In this document: in pieces, positions 9,051-21,300 of the stretch
Layout: each line of letters opens with the position of its first letter
How positions within the stretch are numbered: the stretch's first letter is position 1
Origin: Cannabis sativa
Lineage: Eukaryota; Streptophyta; Magnoliopsida; Rosales; Cannabaceae
DNA: 64,000 nucleotides
Direction: 5' to 3'
Assembly: GCF_029168945.1 (NCBI RefSeq)
Contig: NC_083607.1
Coordinates: 38,425,257 to 38,489,256 of the forward strand
Notes under the pieces: model-generated
The model's database searches: none
The model's input: the letters and a program-made list of their open reading frames with translations, nothing else
Told to the model about the DNA's origin: nothing
Translations under genes and position numbers: made by a program

Positions 9051-11722
9051 GTTATTAAGTTGTAGTTTAATTTCGAATCTTCATTGTTGGTCTAACATGT
9101 TTGTTTTTCTAATGAGATAAATCCCTAATGGATTTTCACCATTAGACATACATAATAGTGTTAGATCTCGAAAGATAAATATTGTATATGCGACATCTAG
9201 CTGTTCATCAATTGATGACACCTTAGACTAGTATTTTTACAATATGAAACAAGAAGATTACATAAATAAGATTACTTTGTCTTTCGCTAATCGAAGCATC
9301 GTTGGATTCTTATTTATAAACGAAATTATCCTAATTCCTCTTAGCTTATTCATTTCGAATTAGCTCAATAATATATCATTGGATGAATGGTCTATAAATC
9401 ATTTCATGTCATCATATTTTCTCTTAAGAAATTAAATAACGCATATGATTATAATCCCGAAATTCTATTCCTAATTGATATAAATCCTCAATCTTAGAAA
9501 TCTCCTACTTGTATGGGCAAATCTGACTTAGACTTTAAATTAGTAGTGGTGGTCCAAGAAAGAATTACTCATTATATTTGGTATAAATTTAAGTCTTTGA
9601 CTTTAATTTTAGATTCCAAATAGAAATTTTCTTATATTTCTAATTCCAGAATACAATACAGTTACACTTTCTCAAGTGTTTAATATCCATCTTCTATTAT
9701 TGGATTAAAACTGTATGGAATATGAGTTAGGTATTCTGTGACCAGGATCCACTTGCAGTATTCTAAGAACTCTTTGATGTAACTAAACCTATGTCATCAT
9801 AGACACTACCACATTTTTTAATCTATGGCATTTGTATCTTGTTCATAGTGGATTTGACAAGATCAATCTCTGCAAAGAGTTAATATGCCTATATCCACTG
9901 AAAGTAGTTCATCTCATTCGCAGATGGATGTACATTCAGGGGTGGATATGAGTTTTTCGTTGTATTCTTAAAACGATAACTCTAGATTATACCTTATGCA
10001 AAGAAATTTTGAAATGTTTAAATATTTCATTAATTTCTAGCAATGGTTAGAACCATTAAGGTAAGTGGTTAAAGATCTTGCGAACGGATAGGGGTGGAGA
10101 AATAGTTAGTAGATATGCAGTTCAAAGATCATTAAATTGATTTTTGAATTATATCCAAACTTACCTCCCCAGAAATTTCGAGTTGCATGTTGATGATTAG
10201 TTACTAGTCGTTGCCTAAATCCTTCTATGGTAATACAATTTCAGAATGATGTAATGGTTGTATACTTAATGTAAATCATTACTAGATTCATGGATGACCT
10301 AATCAAAATCTTAAGAAAAGCTAGAACTGTTAACCATGGTTTCTTAGCTATTCTAAGTGATTAGGGTGGACCATCCCATTGTCAATAGATAAGAAAGTGT
10401 TTGTTCAAACAAATACTACTTTTCTAAGAAAATGACTAAGTCTGAAAAACAAGTAGCAAATAAATGAGATATTTAATTCTTGATTCCAAAAGTGTTCTAT
10501 CATCTTAGATAATATATGATGATCCCACTGCCTCTGTTGTCTTGTCACAACCAAAGAGGTTAATACCATTTAGTTTTCTTCGACATAATTCACGGTACCT
10601 CGTCGTAGTGGGAGAGTTTCTAGGAACTCACCTTCTTATGACTTGGGAGACACTAGTGACTAAAATCCATTGTGAGTTTAAACAAGTAATGGATTGTCAA
10701 GATAAGAAACTAAGAAGAAAGCCAATAGAACTATGGTTTAATCCATTCACATGGAGTAACCTAAAGTTTTCTATTACAAGGACAAAAAAGGAAATTTTCG
10801 TTTATAAGTCCATTCAATGGACTTAACAAAACATCCTGTTCCTAGTATTATAGGTTTGAGCTTATCTAAACCTATGGCTTGTGGTATACCTGGTAATTAC
10901 TTACTCTAATGCAAGCAACTTATTTTAGTAAGATGCTGAAGCATTTTCTTTCTAATGGAAATCTATAGAAGCTTCACAACTTCTAAGGCATAGATTTTAT
11001 TTATCTAAGGAAAAGTCTCAACTATTCCAGAAAAGATAAAGCCATGAAAGAATTTCTTATTTCAACAGTGAGAGGTCTTAGATATGCTTTTGTATGCTTT
11101 AGACCAGACACCTGCTGTTGAGTGGGAGTAATGAGTAGGTATCAGATTAATCCAGGAGAAGAACATTGGAAGACAATCAAGTAAATCCTAAGATTAAGAA
11201 GAGGAACTATATGTTAGTCTATAAGGGTGTGTTTAAAACTCTTAGACTACACCATATCAGATTTCAAAAATTTGCCTTTGTGCTAGTAAATTTTTCTGAT
11301 AAGATGGTGGTTACTCTGGGGGTGGAATAGTAATTTTGGATAAGTGTAAAAACCTATCTAAAGTCTCTAGGTCTACCAGAGAGAGACTGAATGTTAAAGC
11401 TGCAGGAAAGGTACTTATTCAGTCTAAGGAAAGTTCTATACATTTTGGCATCATTCCAAATTGCCTTAAACTACTAGTGTTAATTTCCTGATTAACCAAA
11501 AGTAGTTGCCAAAGGTATAGAATCCAGTATCCCAAGAGAGTAGACATATAGAGAGGAATTTCACATTATCAATGATTTTGTGATTAAGGAAGAGTAATGG
11601 TGGAGAAAAGGTTGTGGTTAATTCAACCTTTCAGATCCTATTACGAGGAGTTTACTACTACTACACTTGATTTGTATATCAAGGTGTTGAGATTATTTGA
11701 AACGCACTTTTTGTTTTATATT
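9051..11722 (+). pseudogene. Fossil copia pol in E1
   Basis: The nucleotide sequence still aligns with the better-preserved pol of H (31106-34583), but every frame is broken. Landmarks are GCGAACGGATAGGGGTGGAG (10079-10098, the integrase R-T-D-R-G-G motif), CGTCGTAGTGGGAGAGTTT (about 10603-10621, the RRSGR segment before RT), and the region near 11080-11190 echoing the RT segment 'CTRPDICYAVG..SRYQSNPG'. The 94-codon frame at 10542-10826 is a chance opening over the RRSGR segment, not a gene. E2 and R share the same decayed version, so decay came before their spread. Confidence 0.75.
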
Positions 11723-11738
11723 AGTGCAAGTGGGAGTT

Positions 11739-13635
11739 TGTTGGGTTTTATGCCCTAAATAAAACTCATTTCAATATAATCAGATTTACTTATTAATATA
11801 AATCAGAAATAACATTCAATGTTGCATGGTTCACATGATTTATTTCATGATTATATGTACATAATGTATAAATTCATCTGAAACTCTTTTCACATACTTG
11901 ATCCTGTTTATTGTGCCGTCAACACATTGGAAAGTAAACATGACTATGTGAATAAAGTTTCCTAGATTTATCAGACACAGGGTTTTACTGATATGATAGT
12001 CTACAACAAGAGTTTACTTGCATTTGGAGAAGTGCTATGTTCTTTTGAGAACATTGGTTAAAGTAAAGCTCAGGTTGGATGCATGGAGTATGCATCGGAA
12101 GGGACCGATATTGAACTTTGACTTAGATTTAATTAAACTTACCGTAAAATCTATTCAAGTCAATATCGCCTAGTTGATCCTAGATCAAATGATCCTAATC
12201 CTGTTATGATTAGGCTCAATCTTGAAAGGCTATTCGTGTTCCTTGAATTGTTAGTTAAGCCTACCTTTTGGTCAGGGTAATACGTACTTTTTGGGAACAC
12301 GGTAGCGCAATTGAGTGGGAGCGCTATCATAAACATGGAATCTATAGCTTCTATCTGGCGAATAGTAAGCAAAGGATGATCTCATTTGAGCTTGACCAAA
12401 CGAACATAAATGGTGGAGTACTCATTTCACATAAGCTGAAATATCATTTATACGGGGTCAAGTGTTTTAAGGAATAAATACATTGTAGGGTGTAACGGTA
12501 ATTTAATCCCTTTTACAGTGTAGATCATTCATATAGAGGATCATTGATCAAATTAGGATTATAACAATGGATAACTAATGATGTGTCTATATGGTGGAAC
12601 ATATAGAGCATTCTATATACTGAGAGTGCAATTCTAAGTTCTATGCGTGGATTCAACGAAGAATTAATAAGTTAGTGAATTTTAGTGCTAAATTCTTGAT
12701 CTACTTATTGGAAGCTCGGTTATATAGACCCATGGTCCCCCCACTAGTTGAGATAATATTGCTTGTAAGACTCATGTAATTGGTTTTGATTAATCAATTA
12801 TAATTCTCGAATTAGACTATGTCTATTTGTGAAATTTTCACTAAGTAAGGGCGAAATTGTAAAGAAAGAGTTTATAGGGCCATACTTGTTAATTATGATA
12901 CTTTGTATGGTTCAATTAATAAATATGATAAATGACAATATTATTTAATAATTATTTATAGTTATTAAATAGTTAGAATTGGCATTTAAATGATTGAATT
13001 AGGAAATTGGCATTTTTGAGAAAATCAGATACAAAAGGTGTTAAAATTGCAAAATTGCAAAACCCAAGGCCCAATCCACTAATGCTTGGCCGACCACCTT
13101 TGTAGCTATTTTAAGTTGATTTTTTCATTATTTTAATGCCATATAATTCAAATCTAACCCTAGTGGAATGCTATAAATAGATAGTGAAGGCTTCAGGAAA
13201 ATTACACTTTTCTTCAGACTTCTTCTGATTCTATAAAAACTGAGCCTCTCTCTCTCCCTATCTTTAGCTACCACTTCTTCTTTCTTCTTCCTTTGAATTT
13301 CGAAATCCTTAGTGATTAGAGTAGTGCCCACACACATCAAGCAATACCTCAATCATAGTGAGGAAGATCGTGAAGAAAGATCATCAGCAAAGGAGTTTTA
13401 GCATCAAAGATTCAGAGAAAGAGATCCAGGTTCAGATATTGATAATGCTCTGCTACAGAAAGGAATCAAGGGCTAGATATCTGAACGGAAGGAGTCATAT
13501 TATTCCGCTGCACCCAATGTAAGGTTTCTTAAACTTTATATGTGTTTAATTTATCGTTTTAGAAAGTTCATATTTAGGATGTTAATAAACATACTTGTGA
13601 GTAGATCTAAGATCGTGGTAAAATAATTTCCAACA
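11739..13635 (+). repeat. E1 3' LTR
   Basis: 1897-bp LTR from TGTTGGGTTTTATGCCC to TAATTTCCAACA, preceded by the purine tract AAGTGGGAGTT. A TATA box CTATAAATAG lies at 13171-13180. It is close to both E2 LTRs and to the solo LTR at 43961-45865 (A1 type at its 5' end). It ends directly in T's protease region. Confidence 0.92.
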
Positions 13636-15004
13636 CTATCCAATTTACTAAAGATTCTGGCTGCCACATAAGCATGTGTGGCCCCAGAATCAAACAATAC
13701 AGAGAAGTAAAAGTTGTTGACCGAGAGCTGACCTGTCACCACCGAAAGACTGGCTTCTGCATCAGCCTGAGTAATTGCGAACACCCTTGCTGGAGTGGGT
13801 TTCGCTGCAGCCTTTGGTGCCTCGGTTCCGAGTTGAGGGCAATTCCTCTTGTAATGCCCTGGCATGCCACACTGAAAGCACCCTTGTCCTCTACAGTCCC
13901 CCAGATGGTGCCTTTTATAACTGGGGCACTCTGGGTAAGTGTATCGGGTCTCAGAACTACCCTGGCGACTGCCTCGACCCTGGTTCCCCCAGAACCTCTT
14001 GTTCTGACCTGAGCCACCGGTTGTAGTGGATGCCTTCCTTTTGTGATCCATGGCCGAACCACTACCTCCCCTGCTAAAGCCTGATGCAGTAGGGGTAGGA
14101 GCCTCGCCAACCTCTGGAGTCCTAGCAGACTCTGTCATGCATCCAACTGCGCCCTCAACTCGCAGTGCCTTTTCTACCATTTCAGCATAGGTGGTTTTGT
14201 CGTCTGTAGTAATCATCAAATCATGTCGAATCTTCGCATTCAACCAATCCAGGTATTTTTCCTTTTTACTAAAATCGGTTGGCACAATTTCCGAGGCCAA
14301 CCTCGCCAACCAGTCAAACTGCGTTGTGTACTCAGTAACGCTCATATTTTCTTTCTGGGTCAGGTGGGTGAACTCTATTCTGTTGGCACTTCTGACGGCC
14401 TCATTATAGTACTTGGCATTGAAAAGTTCTTGGAACTTTTCCCAGGTCATCGTAGTAACATCATGTATCAAGGACACCATGTCCCACCACACTAACGCAT
14501 CTTCTTGAAACTGAATAGTGGCACAGGCCACTCTATCATTCCCGATGATGCCCATGAAATTCAATATCTTTGTAATCAATGTTAGCCACTGCTCGACTTT
14601 CATAACATCCAGACCTCCCAGAAAAACTGGAGGTGCCTATTTACGGAACCTTTCTTACAGAGGTTCCATCCGAGTCACTGCGACCATTGGCTCGGCCTGG
14701 ACAGCAGGGGCAAGTGCCACTGGAATTTCTAGGACAGGCACTGTAGGAGCACCCTGCTGTCTCAACTGCTGAATTTCATTATCTTGTTTGTCGATTCTGG
14801 CTTGCGTTTCTGGAAGCCTATTTTCCCAATTCTGGGCTTCCTGAGCAACATGGGCAGCGTGTGGCGGGTTAGCATCACCCGACCACGTGCCGAGTCCTTG
14901 GGACCTCTACCTCGGCCCCAAGCATTTGGGGGAAACTGTGCTCCCTGACCTTCATTTGATCCGACCGAGCTGCCCTGACTCTTGGTATTTCGCCCAGCGT
15001 CCAT
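13636..15004 (-). pseudogene. Ty3/gypsy gag-protease of element T (interrupted)
   Basis: Minus-strand gag begins near 15003 (MDAGRNTKSQGSSVGSNEG...). It changes frame around 14860-14610 and then runs open from 14603 to the E1 junction. In that open part, the gag core is near residues 1-150 (VACATIQFQEDALVWWD, WEKFQELFNAKYY, SVTEYTTQFDWLARLA). A basic, Gly/Ser-rich linker follows, then a degenerate first Cys cluster and a CCHC knuckle CFQCGMPGHYKRNC (C242, C245, H250, C255). The aspartic protease starts with VLFDSGATHAYV (DSG at 305-307). After about residue 322 the reading passes into the antisense strand of the E1 LTR, so the ORF's last residues are not T's. Protease beyond this point and RT are missing. 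Confidence 0.9.
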
Positions 15005-15280
15005 CTAGTCTGAACAGCCTACGTAACCAAGAGCCAGCATGGTTAGATCATGATCAACGAGAACTTAATAATGTCGCTTATTTGGAAATTAAAAACATGC
15101 ACGTATTCTACTATCAGGCTATTAACATGCTTCCTAACAAGATTTTCTTAAATCATACTATTAAAATAAACTACTAAAGCAATAAAAGCTTACTAAACCG
15201 TGGAACGAGCTAACTGTTGATGATGATTGTACATGTCGTGACGATCTTCAGAAGACAACCTGGCGGCTCTAATACCAAAT
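15005..15280 (-). other. T leader and primer-binding site
   Basis: Untranslated leader of T on the minus strand, no gene. Beside the LTR (about 15263-15278) the minus strand reads TTGGTATTAGAGCCGCCAGG, one change from the standard initiator-Met primer site TGGTATCAGAGCC. This fixes the 5' LTR edge at 15281. Confidence 0.8.
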
Positions 15281-16282
15281 TGTAACACCCTAACTAGCAT
15301 AGGCGTGTTAACGTGATTTTAAACGTACTGTGAAGCTCGTTGCTAATCTACAAGGTTAATGAAAATTGTGATTAATTAAAATTTTGCTTTTTAATTAAAA
15401 CTTAATATTACATACAAAATATTTTGGGATCCCGTTTACAAAATACTTTACAGAAGATTACTAGTCATTTACAAAATATTTGTCGCCTAGCGACTAATAA
15501 CAAAAGCCTTGATGTTTCGAGGATCGTACGCTCCAGGCCTAGCCGCCCCGACATGTACAATCTTCATCTGCTCGTCCTCACAATTCTTCAACTTTAGCCT
15601 TGCCCTTACCTATACATAAATATAGCACTGTGAGGCGACAGTCTCAGTAAGAAAAGCATAAATCATATAACATACATATATCTCGGATTATGATCAGACG
15701 CCTATACCCTTGACCATAACCCTAATCCATGTGTCCCACACGGTACTGAGTCTCGAACGTTCGTACGACGGTACTTCGACATAGTAACAACCTATACTCG
15801 GTACGCTAGTCATACTCTAGCCGTAACGATCTGATACTGTATCAGCCTATACTCGGTACGCTAGTCATACTCTAGCCGTACCGATGTGATACTGTCAAAA
15901 AGTGCGGTGCTATTGACGATAATATTAGCCTATACTCGGTACGCTAGTCATACTCTAGCCGTACCGATGTGATACTGTATCAGCCTATACTCAGTACGCT
16001 AGTCATACTCTAGCCGTACCGATGTGATACTGTGAAAAAGTGCGGTGCTATTGACCATAATATCAGCCTATACTTGGTACGCTAGTCATACTCTAGCCGT
16101 ACCGATGTGATACTGCCAAATAGCACGAAAGCCAACATACATATCTAATGCAATCTAACAGGCTTATTAACATGCACGCTAAACATGTAAATACATATGC
16201 ATACTGTTATACTAATCTTACCTCGATTCTGAATTTAGGTGTGACGGTCAACCTGAGTGGAACAATCTGCTCGACGAATTTC
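15281..16282 (-). repeat. T 5' LTR, inner part (split by H)
   Basis: The LTR abuts the T primer site with TGTAACACCC on the plus strand (GGGTGTTACA at the LTR end on the minus strand). It runs for 1 kb with no coding content, contains a tandem array at 15791-16115, and is cut at 16282 by the start of H. It appears to resume at 63668 after 47 kb of nested elements. The other LTR of T is outside the window. Confidence 0.8.
15791..16115. repeat. Minisatellite in the T LTR with 55/83-bp alternation
   Basis: Five copies of a unit beginning CCTATACTCGGTACGCTAGT and ending GATACTG start at 15791, 15846, 15929, 15984 and 16067. The spacings are 55, 83, 55 and 83 bp. Copies 2 and 4 carry an extra insert of about 28 bp with AAAAAGTGCGGTGCTATTGA, giving a 138-bp higher-order period. 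Copies differ by only a few bases (for example CTCGG/CTCAG/CTTGG). Confidence 0.9.
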
Positions 16283-16460
16283 TGTTGGGTTTTATGCCCT
16301 AAATAAAACTCCATTTCAATGTAATCCACTTTATTCAATATAAATAAAGAAAGACAAGTATTTTTCATTCATTTGTATGTTTTGGTTCATCTTATCAATT
16401 GCTTGTCTATTTGATTTATAAATTCATCCAAACCCTTTTCACATACTTGATCATGTTTAT
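16283..16460 (+). repeat. H 5' LTR, first 178 bp
   Basis: Begins TGTTGGGTTTTATGCCC and carries the A2-type U3 start (TTCAATGTAATCCACTTTATTC...). It is interrupted at 16460 by E2; the TTTAT at 16456-16460 is repeated at 26667-26671, where the LTR resumes. Confidence 0.9.
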
Positions 16461-18356
16461 TGTTGGGTTTTATGCCCTAAATAAAACTCATTTCAATATA
16501 ATCAGATTTACTTATTAATATAGATCAGAAATAACATTTAATGTTGCATGGTTCACATGATTTATTTCATGATTATATGTACATAATGTATAAATTCATC
16601 TGAAACCCTTTTCACATACTTGATCCTGTTTATTGTGCTGTCAACACATTGGAAAGTAAACATGACTATGTGAATAAAGTTTCCTAGATTTATCAGACAT
16701 AGGGTTTTACTGATATGATAATCTACAACAGAGTTTACTTGCATTTGGAGAAGTGCTATGTTCTTTCCAGAGCATTGGTTAAAGTAAAGCTCAGGTTGGA
16801 TGCATGGAGTATGCATCAGAAGGGACCGATATTGAACTTTGACTTAGATTTATTAAACTTACCGTAATATCTATTCAAGTCAATATCGCCTAGTTGATCC
16901 TAGATCAAATGTTCTTAATCCTGTTATGATTAGGCTCAATCTTGGAAGGCTATTCGTGTTCTTTGATTTGTTAGTTAAGCCTACTTTTAGGTCAGGGTGA
17001 TACGTACATTTTGGGAACACGGTAGTGCAATTGAGTGGGAGCGCTATCATAAACATGGAATCTATAGCTTCTATCTGGCGAATAGTAAGCAAAGGATGAT
17101 CTCCTTCGAGCTTGACCAAACGAACATAAATGGTGGAGTACTCATTTCACATAAGCTGAAATATCATTTATACGGGGTAAAGTGTTTTAAGGAATAAATA
17201 CATTATAGGGTGTAACGGTAATTTAATCCCTTTACAGTGTAGATCATTCATATAGAGGATCATTGATCACATTAGGATTATAACAATGGATAACTAATGA
17301 TGTGTCTATATGGTGGAACATATAGAGCATTCTATATACTGAGAGTGCAATTCTAAGTTCTATGCGTGGATTCAACGAAGAATTAATAAGTTAGTGAATT
17401 TTGGTGCTAAATTCTTGATCTACTTATTGGAAGCTCGGTTATATAGACCCATGGTCCCCGCACTAGTTGAGATAATATTGCTTGTAAGACTCATATAATT
17501 GGTTTTGATTAATCAATTATAATTCTGAAATTAGACTATGTCTATTTGTGAATTTTTCACTAAGTAAGGGTGAAATTGTAAAGAAAGAGTTTTAGGGGCA
17601 TATTTGTTAATTATGATACTTTGTATGGTTCAATTAATAAATATGATAAATGACAATATTATTTAATAATTATTTATAGTTATTAAATAGTTAGAATTGA
17701 CATTTAAATGGTTGAATTAGAAAATTGGCGTTTTTGAGAAAATCAGATGCAGAAAAGGTAAAACTGCAAAATTGCAAAAAGTGAGGCCCAAATCCACTAG
17801 TATAGGGCCAGCCACTTTTGTAGGAAATTTAAACTGATATTTTCATTATTTTAATGCCAAATAATTCAAACCTAACCCTAGTGGAATGCTATAAATAGAT
17901 AGTGAAGGCTTCAGGAAAATTACACTTAAATTTTCTATTTTTCCTTCAGAGAAAAACCTGAGCCTTTCTCTCTCTCTATCTTTAGCTGCCACTTCTTCTT
18001 TCTCTTCCCTCTTGAATTTCGAAATTCTTAGTGTATGAGTGGTGCCCACACACAGCAAGTGATACCTCAATCATAGTGAGGAAGATCGTGAAGAAAGACT
18101 TTCAGCAAAATGGAGTTTCAGCATCAAAGATTCAGAGAAAGAGATCCAGGTTCAGATATTGATAATGCTCTGCTACAGAAAGGAATCAAGGGCTAGATAT
18201 CTGAACGGAAGGAGTCATATTATTCCGCTGCACCCAATGTAAGGTTTCCTAAACTTTATATGTGTTTATTTCATCGTTTTAGAAAGTTCATATTTAGGGT
18301 GTTAATCAACATACTTGTGAGTAGATCTAAGATCCTGGTAAAATAAAATTCCAACA
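16461..18356 (+). repeat. E2 5' LTR
   Basis: 1896 bp, TGTTGGG...TTCCAACA. The A1-type U3 start reads TTCAATATAATCAGATTTAC. The TATA box CTATAAATAG is at 17889-17898, so transcription should start shortly downstream. Small antisense ORFs at 16562-16816 and 16880-17119 recur in the other copies of this LTR and are not treated as genes. Confidence 0.95.
17889..17898 (+). promoter_or_regulatory. TATA box of the E2 5' LTR
   Basis: CTATAAATAG, followed by ATAGTGAAGGCTTCAGG. The same box is kept at 13171 (E1), 26200 (E2 3'), 27924 (H left), 45388 (solo LTR) and 63227 (H right), and as CTATTTATAG on the plus strand at 34991 (R), 53542 and 61775 (G). Conservation in all copies supports a core promoter role. 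Confidence 0.75.
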
Positions 18357-18358
18357 AC

Positions 18359-18375
18359 TGGCCTCAGAGCCATGG
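18359..18375 (+). promoter_or_regulatory. E2 primer-binding site (Met-tRNA-like)
   Basis: TGGCCTCAGAGCCATGG, two bases after the 5' LTR. It resembles the copia-type initiator-Met site TGGTATCAGAGCC, with CC for TA at positions 4-5. H has TGGCCTTAGAGCCATGG (about 28346) and R has TGGCACCAGAGCTATGG on the minus strand (about 52327-52343). Confidence 0.8.
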
Positions 18376-21300
18376 TAATTGATTTACTTGCAAGAAATTT
18401 GGACTTTAAAACGATTGTTTGTACGTTCTTTGGATGGTATCATGTTGTATTGAGTGTTATTTGATGATTGATTGATGTTTGTGAAATTTTCGTGAAAAAT
18501 AATTGCGATTTTATATCTGGAATTATTTTTATTGGATAGTATGGAAAAAATTAAGCAAGTTAGCCTTTTACAGAACTTAATTTGGATTTTATTTGAATTA
18601 GTTATGATTTTTTGAAGATTTAACAAAATCGGAAATTTTGTCTTGATATTTTCCTGCGATCGCAAATCTGTCCGTACAGTTTCGAATTTTTTTGTTTTTC
18701 TTCAATTTTTCATGTTTTTTCATGGAATTAACTTCCAATTTTTTGTATAGTTTTGTATTTATACTATTACTATTCCTAATTCAATTCTAATTATCATTTT
18801 GAATTAATTTAATATTTTTTAAATTTAATTCAAGATATTAGTGTAATTTGAATTTGAATAGAATTAGTATCTATCTTCTTGCTTAAAAATCTATCTTATT
18901 TTTAAATTTGATTATATCTTTTTTTTAAAAAAAAAATTTAAGGTCAGATTTTATAAGATATTTATAAAATCTTTTAAGATATTTTTAATTATATCTTATC
19001 TTTTAAGATTTTTTTTTAAATCTTTTTAGATATTTTGACCTTATTTAAATTTAAAATAAGATATTTATAATCATGTAATTTTAAATAGATGTAAGATATT
19101 TTGCTAACTTTTAAATTTTGTTATTTTATTTATTTAAATTAAATTTAAAATCTGAAAAGATATTTCATTTATCTTTTCTAATTTTTATTTATAAAATAAC
19201 ATTTAATTTTTAAAAGTAGTTAGCAAATTTTTGAAATGATATTTAGGTTGGTTGAAACCTAATTTTTCAAAATTGTAGGTTTAATTTTAAATTTAATTCT
19301 TTTTAATTTTCGAATTTTTTTTAAATTCTTTTAAAATTTTCGATTTTTTTTTATTTAATTAATTATTTTCGAAATTAAATATTTAATTTAAAATTAAATA
19401 AATCCTACATCCAACTATCCAGTTAACCTTGTTGCAGGAGTATGTGTTTTAGCTTATGTGTAAGTTTTCAAAACCTATTATTACTTGATTGCAAATAGCC
19501 ATGGTTACTTTTTGCCACATCTAATGATCTGATGGCTCCCTTGGTCAAGATAATAATTTGTAACAGGTATATTTACAATCTTCTTTCATCTGTGTATGAC
19601 CTAGCAACATGATAGGACCCATTCAAAGTGTGCCTGTGTGAGCCTATGTGTTTAATTTGATTATAGATACATATAGGTTGTTGTTGCTAAAATAAATTAT
19701 CATAGTTCTTGATAGAATTTATTTAGGCCCATTTAGTTTTTGGGCTTATTCAATTAATAACAGTTGTTCTTATTAAGGTTAAATTCCTCTCTTTTGGGCC
19801 TTGTGTGAGAGTTGGGAGCCATAGAAGTGGGTACGACATACTGAACCCAGCACCCCCTCACACAAACCACCCCAATTGTGAAGGCCCATTTGCCTGATTT
19901 GAACAACTGTACTAGGTTAATTACACTAGTTTAACCTAATAAAATTGATTAGCAACATAATTAATTTCATTTTTTTTGAAATTAATTTAAGAAAATTATA
20001 GTTTAAAGAATTCTTTATTCTAAGCTAAACTATATGTATTTTCTTGTATTTAATTAAATATAGAATTATAACCATCTAGATTCTTTCTGGAACTTAATTT
20101 AAATTTTTCATTAAATATTCCTATTTAAGTTGATATTTAGTTATCTTCAACTAACCAACTTAAATCTGAATATCTTTTGAATTTCAAATTTCAAAATTAA
20201 GTTGAGGAATTTTAGGCATTGGTTATTAAGATTCTTTAGATATTTTTTAAGTTAATATCTTTTCGAATATTAACTTAAAATGGAATATTTTTTAAATTAA
20301 GTGGTTACAACTTAATTTTTGATATTTAATTAAATTTAAATTTGAAAATATTTAAGTTCTAGATTTTTTCTAATACAACTTAAATTAGATATTTTTTCAA
20401 ATTTTGTGGAAAAGATACTTAGTCAAATAAGATATTTTCTAGATAGTTATTTCTAGACTACTTATTATTTCTAATATTAAATAGGAAAATATTATACATT
20501 CTGAAATTAATTATTTATATAATTAATTTTGGTACAATTTATTTTAAGTATATTTTTCCTAGTATTAAACTAGAAATTAATAATTAAGCCTTCTCTACAC
20601 TTAATTATTTATTTCTTGAATTTAATACATTTAATTAATTTGAAAATTAAATATCTAAGTTGATTTTTATCATCATACTTAAATATTTCTTTTGCATGAC
20701 ATTTAATTAAATAGAAAATTATTTTTAGTTGAAATTTATTTTTTCAACTAAATTTAAATAATTTTCAAAATATATTTTTTTTTATTTTATTAATCAATTT
20801 TCGAAATTGCATTTCTTAAATGCTAGAATTTCGAATTTTATCTTGAAAAATAGATTCAGTTGTAAATTAATTATTTATTTTAATTAATTCTTGGATCAAC
20901 TTAAATCAATGATTTTTTCATTTATTGATTAATTTAAAATAAATTAAATTAAAGTATATTATTAGAAATTGAATTAATTAGTCAAAGAAAAATCTAGATA
21001 GATGATATTTTTGCTTGAAGTATTTTTCTAGTGTATTTAATTAAATAGAAAATTAATATTTAAGTTGATTTTCATCATCATACTTAAATATTTGAAATTT
21101 TTCTTATATATTTAATTAAATAGGAAAATTATATTTTTTGTTGTAAATTAATTTTATTAATTAATTTTGGGCCAACATTAAATTAGAGTAATTTTTCCAG
21201 GATTAATTTTTTATTTTAACATGCATTTTCAAAAATTGTATTCTTAAATACTTTAATTTTTCGAAATGCAATATATATTTATAGAAAATTAAATTTGAGT

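Larger units (their letters stand above)
6833..13635 (+). mobile_element. Element E1: 5'-truncated non-autonomous copia-derived element
   Basis: Homologous over its length to the complete element E2 (from about 19799 to 26666). It starts inside the leader at the conserved hairpin, so the 5' LTR, primer site and roughly 1.4 kb of leader are missing. It ends with a full 3' LTR (11739-13635) followed directly by the protease region of T. No TSD partner (CTATC expected) is visible on the left, consistent with a deletion that also removed T's RT/RNase H. The interior carries only a fossil of copia pol. Confidence 0.88.

Noticed and set aside
10542..10826. 94-codon ORF starting MSQPKR, repeated at 23575-23775
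   Set aside because: It is a chance opening over the fossil of the copia linker before RT, seen by nucleotide alignment to H at 33090-33150. It is conserved only because the copies are recent.
15791..16115. CRISPR-like array
   Set aside because: Units are long, nearly contiguous tandem repeats with repeated rather than unique spacers, inside a plant LTR. No cas genes are present.
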